NCBI GenBank assembly: GCA_936450465.1
Contig: OW388294.1
Span: 1,464,001-1,528,000 of the forward strand
DNA from: Gibbula magus
Taxonomy: Eukaryota; Mollusca; Gastropoda; Trochida; Trochidae
Length of the DNA stretch: 64,000 nucleotides
Direction of reading: 5' to 3'
Shown here: piece by piece, positions 22,225-35,999 of the stretch
Position numbering within the stretch: the stretch's first letter is position 1
Layout of the letters: every line of letters begins with the position of its first letter
Position numbers and translations under genes: made by a program
Notes under the pieces: model-generated
Database searches by the model: none
Told to the model about the DNA's origin: nothing
What the model saw: the letters and a program-made list of their open reading frames with translations, nothing else

Positions 22225-22350
22225 CTGGATAATAACTTCTTTATTGTGCAGACACTGGACGTGTCAGAGTATATGCTCACCCCTTCATCATACCAAGCCT
22301 ATATACTCCGAGGCGCCGTGTCTCTACACAATAAAGAAGTTGTTATCCAG
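22225..22350. mobile_element. Palindromic element with 24-bp inverted ends
   Basis: The left end 22,225-22,248 (CTGGATAATAACTTC, then TTTATTGTG) is the inverse of 22,327-22,350 with one mismatch. The inner parts also pair imperfectly around a centre near 22,285-22,295. The minus strand of the left half reads ATGATGAAGGGG, then TGAGCATATACTC, then TGACACGTC, homologous to the hammerhead-like block at 11.47 kb. The core is altered (ATGATGA, GACA), so no activity is expected. It looks like two inverted copies of a retroelement end. Confidence 0.75.
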
Positions 22351-23788
22351 AAAATATCCCCTCAGCTATTCTAAACAGCACGCCATTTTTCGTGTTCAAA
22401 CTATAGCAAATTTAAAAATAACAACTACTGTTTTGCAAAACCACATTAGTTTCTTCCATCCTTAAGCACATATAGAGAAAGCATATCACTTTGTTGGATC
22501 CTGTACATCCCGTTGTATGATACGCGTCAGTAGGTTCCTGGGTATTAGCAGGGCGTCTGTGTAATTGTATATTTATAACGCATTCCTTTAGATTGTATTT
22601 TTCAGTGAGAAAAGTATCACTGGAAAGATGGAGATAGTTTAGGTGACCTTCAGATATCAGGACACCCTGACATATGGACGGACATCCGGCAGACAAAACA
22701 TCCATTTTGTCGCCACTATAACCGTCAGAATTCCTCATATATTTAATGGTGACGGTTGAAAGTAAAAGTCGCAATACATTATGTCAAAATGTGTTCTTGG
22801 TGTTGGATGAAGTGACTATCTAGTGCAGTAAAAACTGTATGAATTGATGCGACATATGACAGGTCCACATCCTTAATGTTCTGGTTACTTATTGTCCTTG
22901 AACAAAGTACTTAAAAATCAGTAATCAGCGATTTGATGCATGGATATAGCTCCGAAAACTCTTGATTTTAATCATTTTTTTTAATTCTTGAAGTGACACA
23001 GACAGTGATACTTTCGTCCCTGTGTATCTATAAGTTAATTCCAGTGGCTAGGTAGTATAACCATTAACTCTTAAATAATACATGATATCAACCCAACGAG
23101 TAGATACAGCAGTTTGGGTAATGTGTTACGGCGCCTCTCAAATAGACGATCATATTTCATACCTATAATAAAACCTTTCGCTAAACTATTCAACTGTAAA
23201 AAGACCCCTTCCATATCTTGAAGAGAAATCGGCCAATGATACATACTGTACATAGATACGGGGGACATTCAAAAAGTTCGAAGTCCAACTTAGTATATGT
23301 GAGCTATATTTCTTATGCCTCACTTTACAACAGAATCTCCTCTTATGTTAGTACGCCTGGCCCGCCATGTTAAAGCATTTCAATGTAATCATTATAGTTG
23401 ATGACACTCTGTCCCGACCCTTCAAAGAATCCCTTAATTATACGAACCAACTCATAATTATTCCCAAAATGACGACGATGGAGGTCGGAGTTGACGTTCG
23501 CCTTAACGTAAGGTCCATTAGGAACACGATCATGTAAGTAAGGCGGTGAGGCAAAACTTCAAATATACAGTTGATACATGGGTTGAACTTTGAGGATGGG
23601 TGTTGTCTTGAAGTAGCAGTACACGACCTCGGAGCTATCCTTCGCTTTGTCTTGATATGTTATCTCTCAGTGGAACAATCCTGATGCATACTTGCATTAC
23701 GTTTTATTAATAGCTTGACCCTTGTCTAGATAGTCAATCAGGACCACAGCCTGTGCGTTCAAAACAGACGCAGGTGCTTGACGAGTTC
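22351..23788. other. Intergenic DNA, nothing recognised
   Basis: A 120-codon minus-strand open frame (22,412-22,774) and a 65-codon one (23,071-23,268) show no recognisable domain. No arrays or RNA genes seen. Confidence 0.5.
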
Positions 23789-24078
23789 GGGACTTGGAGA
23801 ACCTTGGTATTGTATCGTTTGTTCTAGTGTCTTGGAAGGGTCCATCGGGACTTGGAGAACCTTGGTATTGTATCGTTTGTTCTAGTGTCTTGGAAGGGTC
23901 CATCGGGACTTGGAGAACCTTGGCATTGTATCGTTTGTTCTAGTGTCTTGGAAGGGTCCATCGGGACTTGGAGAACCTTGGTATTGTATCGTTTGTTCTA
24001 GTGTCTTGGAAGGGTCCATCGGGACTTGGAGAACGTTGGTATTGTATCGTTTGTTCTAGTGTCTTGGAAGGGTCCATC
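23789..24078. repeat. 58-bp tandem repeat, five copies
   Basis: Units begin with GGGACTTGGAGAACCTTGG at 23,789, 23,847, 23,905, 23,963 and 24,021, exactly 58 bp apart, and end in GGAAGGGTCCATC. They are almost identical: a single CCTTGGC change in the third copy and CGTTGG in the fifth. This is consistent with very recent amplification. Short open frames across it (68-89 codons) are by-products. Confidence 0.97.
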
Positions 24079-24100
24079 CTCTACGGTTACAACCTTTGCT

Positions 24101-24173
24101 CAACTGCCCACATTCTTGCTTCCCACATTGTCCAACTGCCCACATTCTTGCTTCCCACATTGTCCAACTGCCA
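24101..24173. repeat. 32-bp tandem repeat, two and a part copies
   Basis: CAACTGCCCACATTCTTGCT, then TCCCACATTGTC, starts at 24,101 and 24,133. A third, broken CAACTGCC starts at 24,165. It immediately follows the 58-bp array and is unrelated in sequence to the 32-bp arrays further right. Confidence 0.92.
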
Positions 24174-25100
24174 ATCATCAGTCAAAATAGTGTGCATTGA
24201 CGTAATACTGATGCCTTCTGCATCGGTTTTCTGTTGAACAGAGACCCTGCACAGTATCGACTTGATCATCACTTGTGGATATTTTGGACATTCTGTCCAG
24301 ATGACATAATATTCAGTGCTCTCTCTGTCACCCGAGAATTATGTCTACTTCCTGACAGTGGCAAAGGAAGGATGCTCGTTGGAGTGCTAGATTAATATTT
24401 TTGACGATTCGGCCCCCTGCCCCTCTTACAGACGATATTTTTGGTGGAAGATCGTATTGGATGGTAAACGCTGCATGTTTCAGGTTGAATGAAGGCTTGT
24501 ACAGTTGATGTTTGCAGAGGATTCTGTGAATATACCACTATGTGTCTTGATAGTATCGAGTCCATTGACTTTTAAAATGCTATATACATGAATTCCAATG
24601 CAGAAAGGTATATTGCTGAACTTATAACCACCTCGACTTTTCAAAAGTCTCCCGATCGGTCAATGATCAATTCGAGGTGGCATTGAGTATCGACTCCTAC
24701 TAATTATTTCCCGAGTAGGTCCCTTTCTCTTACAGTATTTATCATCAACTTTATTTCAACTTTACAGTACGTGTAAGAAAGAAGCGTGATATCAGCAATA
24801 TAGCTAGTAACGATAAGCCCATGTGAGAGTGACATCTGATAAGTGTAAAACCGCTCAATGACATTCCTGGGTTGTCTGGACTTGTCTGCCTTCTCTCACT
24901 CGCCTTTTCCACCTTGTGAAGTGAGGGGGTAATATGGGTACCTCGACATATATTAACAAGGTTATGAGGTATATTCTCTTGTGGTATGAAATTTTAAAAC
25001 ATACATTAAGAATAATTATAAGTAAACGCTGTGGTGGTGGTGGTTGTGGTGGCGCCGGTAAACGTAATTGTAATAGCGGCGAATCTAATCGGAATTTGTT
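24174..25100. other. Intergenic DNA, nothing recognised
   Basis: A short inverted repeat, CCACCTCGA...TCGAGGTGG, spans about 24,629-24,680. A GTGGTGGTGG-like tract lies at 25,031-25,055. No gene is seen. Confidence 0.5.
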
Positions 25101-25505
25101 TAGTGTAGTAGCAGAAGTAGTCGTCATAGTAGTAGCAATAGTAGTAGTAGCAGTAGTAGTAGTAGTAGTAGTAGTAGAAGTAGTTGTAGTAGTGGTAGTA
25201 ATACTAGTAGTAGCAGTCGCAGGAGTTGTAGTAGTGGTAGTAGTAGTAGTAGTAGTAGTAGTAGTATTGGCAGTGATAGTAGTAGTAGTGGTGGTGGTAG
25301 TAGCAGTGGTAGTAGCGCAGTAGTGGTAGTAATAGTAGTAGTAGTAGTAGCAGCAGCAGTTGTAGTTGGACTATAAATGGGTACATGAACAGTAGTAGTA
25401 CTAGGAGGAGGAGGAGGAGGGGGAGGAGGAATATGAATAGCTGCATCAACAGTAGTAGTAGTAGTAGTAGTAGTAGTATAGTAGTGGTAATGGTAGTAGT
25501 AGTAA

Positions 25506-25538
<33 letters not shown>

Positions 25539-25650
25539 CAGCAGCAGCAGCAGCAGTTGTAGTTGGACTATGAATGGGTACATCAACAGTAGTAATAGTA
25601 GTAATAGTAGTAGTAGTAGCAGCAACATCAGCAAACGAAGTAGAAATAGT
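25101..25650. repeat. GTA/GCA trinucleotide tract with internal duplication
   Basis: Imperfect AGT/GTA repeats are mixed with AGC and GGT steps and a GGA-rich patch at 25,412-25,437. A non-trinucleotide segment containing CAGCAGTTGTAGTTGGACTA, then TGGGTACAT, occurs at about 25,351-25,396 and 25,548-25,593 (offset 197 bp), so a larger block was duplicated. The frames encode poly-Val, poly-Ser, poly-Leu or poly-Thr depending on strand and frame, typical of a microsatellite rather than a gene. Confidence 0.93.
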
Positions 25651-25682
25651 AGAGGCAGGAGTCAGTGTAGGTGAGCAAGTCG

Positions 25683-25730
25683 TGCGTTCCACCGTGATGA
25701 GGTACCTGCGTTCCACCGTGATGAGGTACC
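25683..25730. repeat. 24-bp tandem duplication
   Basis: TGCGTTCCACCGTGATGAGG followed by TACC starts at 25,683 and 25,707. The two copies are identical. Confidence 0.92.
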
Positions 25731-27212
25731 CGTGTGCTCTCCTACTACACACAGAAAGGTCCTATCTGGAGGACAAGATGTAAAAGGCGGAAGCGGTGTG
25801 TTGTCCTGTCCCTCAGAGCATGTGGAGACGCATGTACTTATAGCTTATCTCCCCTAACACTTACACCTCGTGTGGGTTGGTCAGGAACCCGAGAATAAAG
25901 CAAACACTACTACATGTTTATCTCCTGGAGATGAAAGAGAACCTTGGCTGTTCCCTGACTGAAGACGTGAAGAACACCAGTCAGATTGGAGAGTGAAGGT
26001 TGATATAAGATTGTATCACACAGGCTTATTGCCGGATCGGAGTACCCTGACCTAGCTTGTCGGTGATTTAGAAGGATTAGAGCTGAAGTTTATTCAATCC
26101 AACATTTTCCTATAACGTTTATCTTTCCTTCCGGTGTTAACAACCTTCTATATAGATGTTACTAAGGAACCAAACGAATTCAGATAGGACACCGAGAACA
26201 TGGTCCAGTTAAACTCGTTTCCATTTTACGGTTCAAAATCGGTTTTTCGAAAATACGAAACCAAAAGGCTTCCTCTTCAACTTTGGATTCGAGTGTCACG
26301 TGTCGCTTTTATTATCGAGTTTGATTGGAGTTGTATTTCACGAGGTAACATAGACAACATTCATTATTATTGGTTTGTGACTAACGTTTCGCCGTACTGC
26401 TGTTCTAGACATCTCGTATTAAATCAGGATTCCATTCAGACAGGGGTTATACGAAGTGACACACGATGTAGATGGCTGACCTGGCTGGTTTTATTAAGCG
26501 TTTCTTTATCAAAGGGTCGCTGAATCTCTATCTGACAACGATGTTAATCCAAAGACTTCCCCTGTGTCACTTTTATAGTAACCTTACACGTGTTATTTTG
26601 ACGTGTAACTTTTTCATAATAGGGCTGGTGTCAGACATACCTATGTTATCGGGACCCCCTACAATCTGTGTACTCTCTTTATTAAGCAGGGGAAGTATGC
26701 AGACATATAAGACTGACAGGCTAATCTGTAAGGGGAGACCTGGCCTCGTATAAGCTAGTTAACAGCTTGTATTCGTTTACTATTTATTGAATTCTACTGA
26801 CTTCTCCACTTAGTGAAAAGTCTATCGGATTCCCATTCATTGTCGAAATATAGGTTGTCATTCTCCTAAAAATATAATGTTTCCTTCTCCACCGAATTAT
26901 TCCATTCCCCCATTTAGGAGTCCCCTGACGGACCGTTACTGTCTGTCCAGCCGAGCTGGTGTACATAACATAGATGATCAGTGTATACTCCTGTCTGAAT
27001 GACTCTTTGCCGTGTTGATGAGTCTACAAATATCAGTGCTACTTGATAATAACTGTAATGTGTATAACGTGATCACTGAATACCAAGGAACGAGCTCATT
27101 TCGACCAGTGTATCGGTCTTTTCAAGTACTTTCATACTAACATACAGCTTACTATTATATTCACGTTGTATCTAATCCACATGTACAGTTTTTCATCAGT
27201 CACCACAATTTA
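25731..27212. other. Intergenic DNA with unrecognised open frames
   Basis: Two overlapping + frames (26,200-26,523, 107 codons; 26,472-26,753, 93 codons) show no motif, signal peptide or family that I recognise. No start context or splice evidence supports them. The rest is unremarkable. Confidence 0.45.
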
Positions 27213-28212
27213 ATCCTGCTCCATTATGGTATTTCTATCCCGAACCTCTGTTCCATTATGGTATTGCTATCTTGAACCTCTGTTCCATTATGGTATTTCT
27301 ATCCCGAACTCCTGTTCCATTATGGTATTTCTATCCTGAACCTCTGTTCCATTATGGTATTTCTATCCTGAACCTCTGTTCCATTATGGTATTTCTATCC
27401 CGAACTTCTGTTCCATTATGGTATTTCTATCTTGAACCTCTGTTCCATTACGGTATTTCTACCCTGAACCTCTGTTCCATTATGGTATTTCTATCCTGAA
27501 CCTCTGTTCCATTATGATATTTCTCTCCTGAACCTCTGTTCCATTATAGTATTTATATCCTGAACTCCTGTTCTATTATGGTATTTCTATCCTGAACTTC
27601 TGTTCCATTGTGGTATTTCTATCCTGAACCTCTGTTCCATTATGGTATTTATATCCTGAACGTCTGTTCCATTATGGTATTTCTATCCTGAACCTCTGTT
27701 CCATTATGGTATTTCTATCCTGAACCTCTGTTCCATTATGGTATTTCTATCCTGAACCTCTGTTCCATTATGGTATTTCTATCCTGAACGTCTGTTCCAT
27801 TATGGTATTTATATCCTGAACTCCTGTTCTATTATGGTATTTCTATCCTGAACTTCTGTTCCATTATGGTATTTCTATCCTGAACCTCTGGTCCATTATG
27901 ATATTTCTATCCTGAACGTCTGTTCCATTATGGTATTTCTATCCCGAACTCCTGTTCCATTATAGTATTTCTATCCTGAACTTCTGTTCCAGTATGGTAT
28001 TTATATCCTGAATTCTGTTCCATTATGGTATTTATATTCTGAACTTCTGTTCTATTATGGTATTTCTATCCTGAACCTCTGTTCCATTATGGTATTTCTA
28101 TCCTGAACTTCTGTTCCATTATGGTATTTCTATCCTGAACCTCTGTTCCATTATAGTATTTCTATCCTGAACTTCTGTTCCATTATGGTATTTCTATCCT
28201 GAATTCTGTTCT
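27213..28212. repeat. 32-bp minisatellite (first family), about 31 copies
   Basis: Tandem 32-bp units containing CCATTATGGTATTTCTATCC, then TGAACCTCTGTT. Variants include CCCGAAC, TTATATCC, TGAACG or TGAACTT, and ATTCTG with a lost base near 28,010 and 28,202. The units are more diverged than those of the array that follows. A 75-codon frame (27,272-27,499) is a by-product. The period equals that of the large array 250 bp downstream, but the sequences do not align convincingly. Confidence 0.96.
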
Positions 28213-28458
28213 GTCCCCTGATTGTGTTTTCACCGGTTGTCTCATAACACTATCGACTGGTCTTTAATTGTAGCATTATTTTGTCTGTGAAGAAATTGTC
28301 GAGATTTGAAATTTATTGTCGCTCATCGCAAATTTTGCTCGATTTTAAGTCATTCTATTGGCTAGTTATTTATAACGATACTGGCAAATTCTGAGAAGAC
28401 CTTAGGGATTTCGATGAGTCTTGAGTGTCAATATACCTCGGTGGAAGCGGGATGACAG
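28213..28458. other. Unique spacer between two 32-bp arrays
   Basis: About 246 bp of non-repetitive AT-rich DNA separates the two minisatellite families. It holds the start codons of the first long open frames (28,421 and 28,425), but I see no promoter, splice signal or signal peptide. Confidence 0.6.
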
Positions 28459-30799
28459 TTTCACAACATTACAATCATCCACATATACAACTCCACAACA
28501 TTACAATCATCCACATATACAACACCACAACATTACAATCATCCACATATACAACTCCACAACAATACAATCATCCACATGTACAACTCCACAACATTAC
28601 AATCATCCACATGTACAACTCCACAACATTACAATCATCCACATATACAACTCTACAACATTACAATCATCCACATATACAACTCTACAACATTACAATC
28701 ATCCACATATACAACACCACAACATTACAATCATCCACATATACAACTCCACAACAATACAATCATCCACATGTACAACTCCACAACATTACAATCATCC
28801 ACATGTACAACTCCACAACATTACAATCATCCACATATACAACTCTACAACATTACAATCATCCACATATACAACTCCACAACAATACAATCATCCACAT
28901 ATACAACTCCACAGCATTACAATCATCCACATATACAACTCCACAACATTACAATCATCCACATATACAACTCCACAACATTACAATCATCCACATGTAC
29001 AACTCCACAACATTACAATCATCCACATGTACAACTCCACAACATTACAATCATCCACATGTACAACTCTACAACATTACAATCATCCACATGTACAACT
29101 CCACAACATTACAATCATCCACATATACAACTCCACAACATTACAATCATCCACATGTACAACTCCACAACATTACAATCATCCACATATACAACTCCAC
29201 AACATTACAATCATCCACATGTACAACTCCACAACATTACACTCATCCACATATACAACTCCACAACATTACAATCATCCACATATACAACTCTACAACA
29301 TTACAATCATCCACATATACAACTCCACAACATTACAATCATCCACATATATAACTCTACAACATTACAATCATCCACATATACAACTCCACAACATTAC
29401 AATCATCCACATATACAACTCCACAACATTACAATCATCCACATATACAACTCCACAACATTACAATCATCCACATATACAACTCTACAACATTACAATC
29501 ATCCACATATACAACTCTACAACATTACATTCATCCACATATACAACTCCACAACATTACAATCATCCACATGTACAACTCGACAACATTACAATCATCC
29601 ACATATACAACTCCACAACATTACAATCATCCACATATACAACTCCACAACAATACAATCATCCACATGTACAACTCCACAACATTACAATCATCCACAT
29701 GTACAACTCAACACCACTACAATCATCCACATATACAACTCCACAACATTACAATCATCCACATATACAACTCCACAACATTACAATCATACACATATAC
29801 AACTCTACAACAATACAATCATCCACATATACAACTCTACAACATTACAATCATCCACATATACAACTCCACAACAATACAATCATCCACATATACAACT
29901 CCACAACATTACAATCATCCACATATACAACTCCACAACATTACACTCATCCACATATACAACTCTACAACATTACAATCATCCACATATACAACTCTAC
30001 AACATTACAATCATCCACATATACAACTCCACAACATTACAATCATCCACATATACAACTCCACAGCATTACAATCATCCACATATACAACTCTACAACA
30101 TTACAATCATACACATATACAACTCTACAACAATACAATCATCCACATATACAACTCTACAACATTACAATCATCCACATATACAACTCTACAACATTAC
30201 AATCATACACATATACAACTCTACAACATTACATTCATCCACATATACAACTCTACAACATTACAATCATCCACATATACAACTCCACAGCATTACAATC
30301 ATCCACATATACAACTCTACAACATTACAATCATACACATATACAACTCTACAACAATACAATCATCCACATATACAACTCTACAACATTACAATCATCC
30401 ACATATACAACTCCACAACAATACAATCATCCACATATACAACTCTACAACATTACAATCACCCACATATACAACTCCACAACATTACAATCATCCACAT
30501 ATACAACTCCACAACATTACATTCATCCACATATACAACTCCACAACATTACAATCATCCACTTATACAACTCTACAACATTACAATCATCCACATATAC
30601 AACTCTACAACATTACAATCATCCACATATACAACACCACAACATTACACTCATCCACATGTACAACTCCACAACATTACAATCATCCACATATACAACT
30701 CTACAACATTAATTTTCATCCACATATACAACACCACAACATTACAATCATCCACATATACAACTCCACAACATTACAATCATCCACATGTACAACTCC

Positions 30800-33700
30800 A
30801 CAACATTATATTCACCCACATATACAACTCTACAACATTACAATCATCCACATATACAACTCTACAACATTACAATCATCCACATGTACAACTCCACAAC
30901 ATTACAATCATCCACATGTACAACTCCACAACATTATATTCACCCACATATACAACTCTACAACATTACAATCATCCACATATACAACTCTACAACATTA
31001 CAATCATCCACATGTACAACTCCACAACATTACACTCATCCACATGTACAACTCCACAACATTACAATCATCCACATATACAACTCCACAACATTACATT
31101 CATCCACATATACAACTCCACAACATTACAATCATCCACATATACAACTCTACAACATTACAATCATCCACATATACAACTCCACAACATTACAATCATC
31201 CACATATACAACTCTACAACATTACAATCATCCACATATACAACTCCACAACATTACAATCATCCACATATACAACTCTACAACAATACATTCATCCACA
31301 TATACAACTCTACAACATTACAATCATCCACATATACAACACCACAACATTACAATCATCCACATATACAACTCCACAACATTACAATCATCCACATGTA
31401 CAACTCCACAACATTATATTCACCCACATATACAACTCTACAACATTACAATCATCCACATATACAACTCTACAACATTACAATCATCCACATGTACAAC
31501 TCCACAACATTACAATCATCCACATATACAACTCTACAACATTACAATCATCCACATATACAACACCACAACATTACAGTCATCCACATATACAACTCCA
31601 CAACATTACATTCATCCACATATACAACTCTACAACATTACAATCATCCACATATACAACTCCACAACATTACAATCATCCACATATACAACTCCACAAC
31701 ATTACAATCATCCACATATACAACTCCACAACATTACAGTCATCCACATATACAACTCTACAACATTACAATCATCCACATATACAACTCCACAACATTA
31801 CAATCATCCACATATACAACTCTACAACATTACAATCATCCACATATACAACTCCACAACATTACAATCATCCACATATACAACTCCACAACATTACAGT
31901 CATCCACATATACAACTCTACAACATTACAATCACCCACATATACAACTCCACAACATTACAATCATCCACATATACAACTCCACAACATTACAATCATC
32001 CACATATACAACTCTACAACATTACAATCATCCACATATACAACTCTACAACATTATATTCATCCAAATATACAACTCCACAACATTACAATCATCCACA
32101 TATACAACTCCACAACATTACAATCATCCACATATACAACTCCACAACATTACAATCATCCACATATACAACTCCACAACATTACAATCATCCACATGTA
32201 CAACTCCACAACATTATATTCACCCACATATACAACTCCACAACATTACAATCATCCACATATACAACTCTACAACATTACAATCATCCACATATACAAC
32301 ACCACAACATTACAATCATCCACATATACAACTCTACAACATTACAATCATCCACATGTACAACTCCACAACATTACAATCATCCACATATACAACTCTA
32401 CAACATTACAATCATCCACATATACAACTCTACAACATTACAATCATCCACATATACAACTCTACAACATTACAATCATCCACATATACAACTCCACAAC
32501 ATTACAATCATCCACATATACAACTCCACAACATTACAATCATCCACATGTACAACTCCACAACATTACAATCATCCACATATACAACTCTACAACATTA
32601 CAATCATCCACATATACAACTCCACAACATTACAATCATCCACATATACAACTCCACAACATTACAATCATCCACATATACAACTCTACAACATTACAAT
32701 CATCCACATATACAACTCCACAACATTACAATCATCCACATATACAACTCTACAACATTACAATCATCCACATATACAACTCTACAACATTACAATCATC
32801 CACATATACAACTCCACAACATTACAATCATCCACATATACAACTCTACAACAATACAATCATCCACATGTACAACTCCACAACATTACATTCATCCACA
32901 TGTACAACTCCACAACATTACAATCATCCACATATACAACACCACAACATTACAATCATCCACATATACAACTCCACAACATTACAATCATCCACATGTA
33001 CAACTCCACAACATTACAATCATCCACATATACAACTCCACAACATTACAATCATCCACATATACAACTCTACAACATTACAATCATCCACATATACAAC
33101 TCTACAACATTACAATCATCCACATATACAACTCCACAACATTACAATCATCCACATATACAACTCCACAACATTACAATCATCCACATATACAACTCCA
33201 CAACATTACAATCATCCACATATACAACTCTACAACATTACAATCATCCACATATACAACTCTACAACATTACAATCATCCACATATACAACTCCACAAC
33301 ATTACAATCATCCACATATACAACTCCACAACATTACAATCATCCACATATACAACTCCACAACATTACAATCATCCACATATACAACTCTACAACAATA
33401 CAATCATCCACATGTACAACTCTACAACATTACAATCATCCACATATACAACACCACAACATTACAATCATCCACATATACAACTCTACAACATTACAAT
33501 CATCCACATATACAACTCCACAACATTACAATCATCCACATATACAACTCTACAACATTACAATCATCCACATGTACAACTCCACAACATTACATTCATC
33601 CACATGTACAACTCCACAACATTACAATCATCCACATATACAACACCACAACATTACAATCATCCACATATACAACTCCACAACATTACAATCATCCACA

Positions 33701-33860
33701 TGTACAACTCCACAACATTATATTCACCCACATATACAACTCTACAACATTACAATCATCCACATATACAACACCACAACATTACAATCATCCACATATA
33801 CAACTCCACAACATTACAATCATCCACATGTACAACTCCACAACATTATATTCACCCAAA
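30800..33860. repeat. Subdomain with TATATTCACCC variant
   Basis: The double variant ACATTATATTCACCC occurs near 30,806, 30,930, 31,415, 32,214, 33,716 and 33,846. It is usually preceded by a CATGTAC unit, forming a recurring multi-unit haplotype. This marks block duplications within the left third of the array. Confidence 0.8.
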
Positions 33861-35999
33861 TATACAACTCTACAACATTACAATCATCCACATATACAAC
33901 TCTACAACATTACAATCATCCACATATACAACTCTACAACATTACAATCATCCACATATACAACTCTACAGCATTACATTCATCCACATGTACAACTCCA
34001 CAACATTACATTCATCCACATATACAACTCTACAACTTACATTCATCCACATATACAACTCCACAACATTACAATCATCCACATATACAAGTCTACAACT
34101 TACATTCATCCACATATACAACTCTACAACATTACATTCATCCACATATACAACTCTACAACATTACATTCATCCACATGTACAACTCTACAACACTACA
34201 ATCATCCACATATACAAGTCTACAACTTACATTCATCCACATATACAACTCTACAACATTACATTCATCCACATATACAACTCTACAACATTACATTCAT
34301 CCACATGTACAACTCTACAACACTACAATCATCCACATATACAACTCCACAACATTACAATCATCCACATATACAACTCTACAACATTACAATCACCCAC
34401 ATATACAACTCCACAACATTACAATCATCCACATATGCAACTCCACAACATTACAATCATCCACATATACAACTCCACAACATTACAATCATCCACATGT
34501 ACAACTCCACAACATTACAGTCATCCACATATACAACTCCACAACATTACAATCATCCACATATACAACTCCACAACATTACAATCATCCACATATACAG
34601 CTCCACAACATTACAATCATCCACATATACAACTCCACAACATTACAATCATCCACATATACAACTCCATAACATTACAATCATCCACATATACAACTCC
34701 ACAACATTACAATCATCCACATATACAACTCCACAACATTACAATCATCCACATATACAACTCCACAACATTACAATCATCCACATATACAACTCCACAA
34801 CATTACAATCATCCACATATACAACTCCACAACATAACAATCATCCACATATACAACTCCACAACATTACTGTCATCCACATATACAACTCCACAACATT
34901 ACAGTCATCCACATATACAACTCTACAACATTATATTCATCCACATATACAACTCTACAACATTACAATCATCCACATATACAACTCCACAACACTACAA
35001 TCATCCACATATACAACTCCACAACATTACAATCACCCACATATACAATTCCACAACATTACAATCATCCACATGTACAACTCCACAACATTATATTCAT
35101 CCACATATACAACTCTACAACATTACAATCATCCACATATACAACTCCACAACATTACAATCATCCACATATACAACTCCAAAACATTACAATCATCCAC
35201 ATATACAACTCCACTACATCACAATCATCCACATATACAACTCCACTACATTACAATCATCCACATATACAATTCCACTACATTACAATCATCCACATAC
35301 ACAACTCTACAACATTAATTTTCATCCACATATACAACTCTACAACATTACAATCACCCACATATACAACTCCACAACATTACAATCATCCACATATACA
35401 ACTCCACAACATTACAATCATCCACATATACAACTCCACAACATTACAATCATCCACATATACAACTCCACAACATTACAATCATCCACATATACAACTC
35501 TACAACATTACAATCATCCACATATACAACTCCACAACATTACAATCATCCACATATACAATTCCACTACATTACAATCATCCACATACACAACTCTACA
35601 ACATTAATTTTCATCCACATATACAACTCTACAACATTACAATCACCCACATATACAACTCCACAACAATACAATCATCCACATATACAACTCCACAACA
35701 TTACAATCATCCACATATACAACTCCACAACATTACAATCATCCACATATACAACTCCACAACATTACATTCATCCACATGTACAACTCCACAACATTAC
35801 AATCATCCACATATACAACTCCACAACATTACAATCATCCACATATACAACTCTACAACAATACAATCATACACATATACAACTCCACAACATTACACTC
35901 ATCCACATATACAACTCCACAACATTACAATCATCCACATATACAACTCCACAACATTACAATCATCCACATATACAACTCCACAACATTACAATCATC

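Noticed and set aside
22127..22465. 112-codon open frame
   Set aside because: It runs through an 18-bp tandem duplication and then the 126-bp palindromic element, so it is a by-product of repeats.
25204..25752. 182-codon minus-strand frame rich in Leu and Thr
   Set aside because: It is a translation of the trinucleotide tract. Other frames give poly-Val or poly-Ser with equal length.
26200..26753. Overlapping 107- and 93-codon open frames
   Set aside because: They are in different frames with no motif, and neither has a recognisable homologue. Chance cannot be excluded.
27213..28500. Common origin of the two adjacent 32-bp arrays
   Set aside because: Apart from CATTA, a unit-to-unit alignment in the forward direction gives few matches. 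Only the period is shared.
28579..35607. Giant + strand open frame of 2,342 codons encoding a 32-residue repeat with many N-x-S/T sites
   Set aside because: It is the direct result of a G-free repeat with no TAA in the consensus. All three frames are equally open, there is no signal peptide, and neighbouring copies acquire TAA freely.
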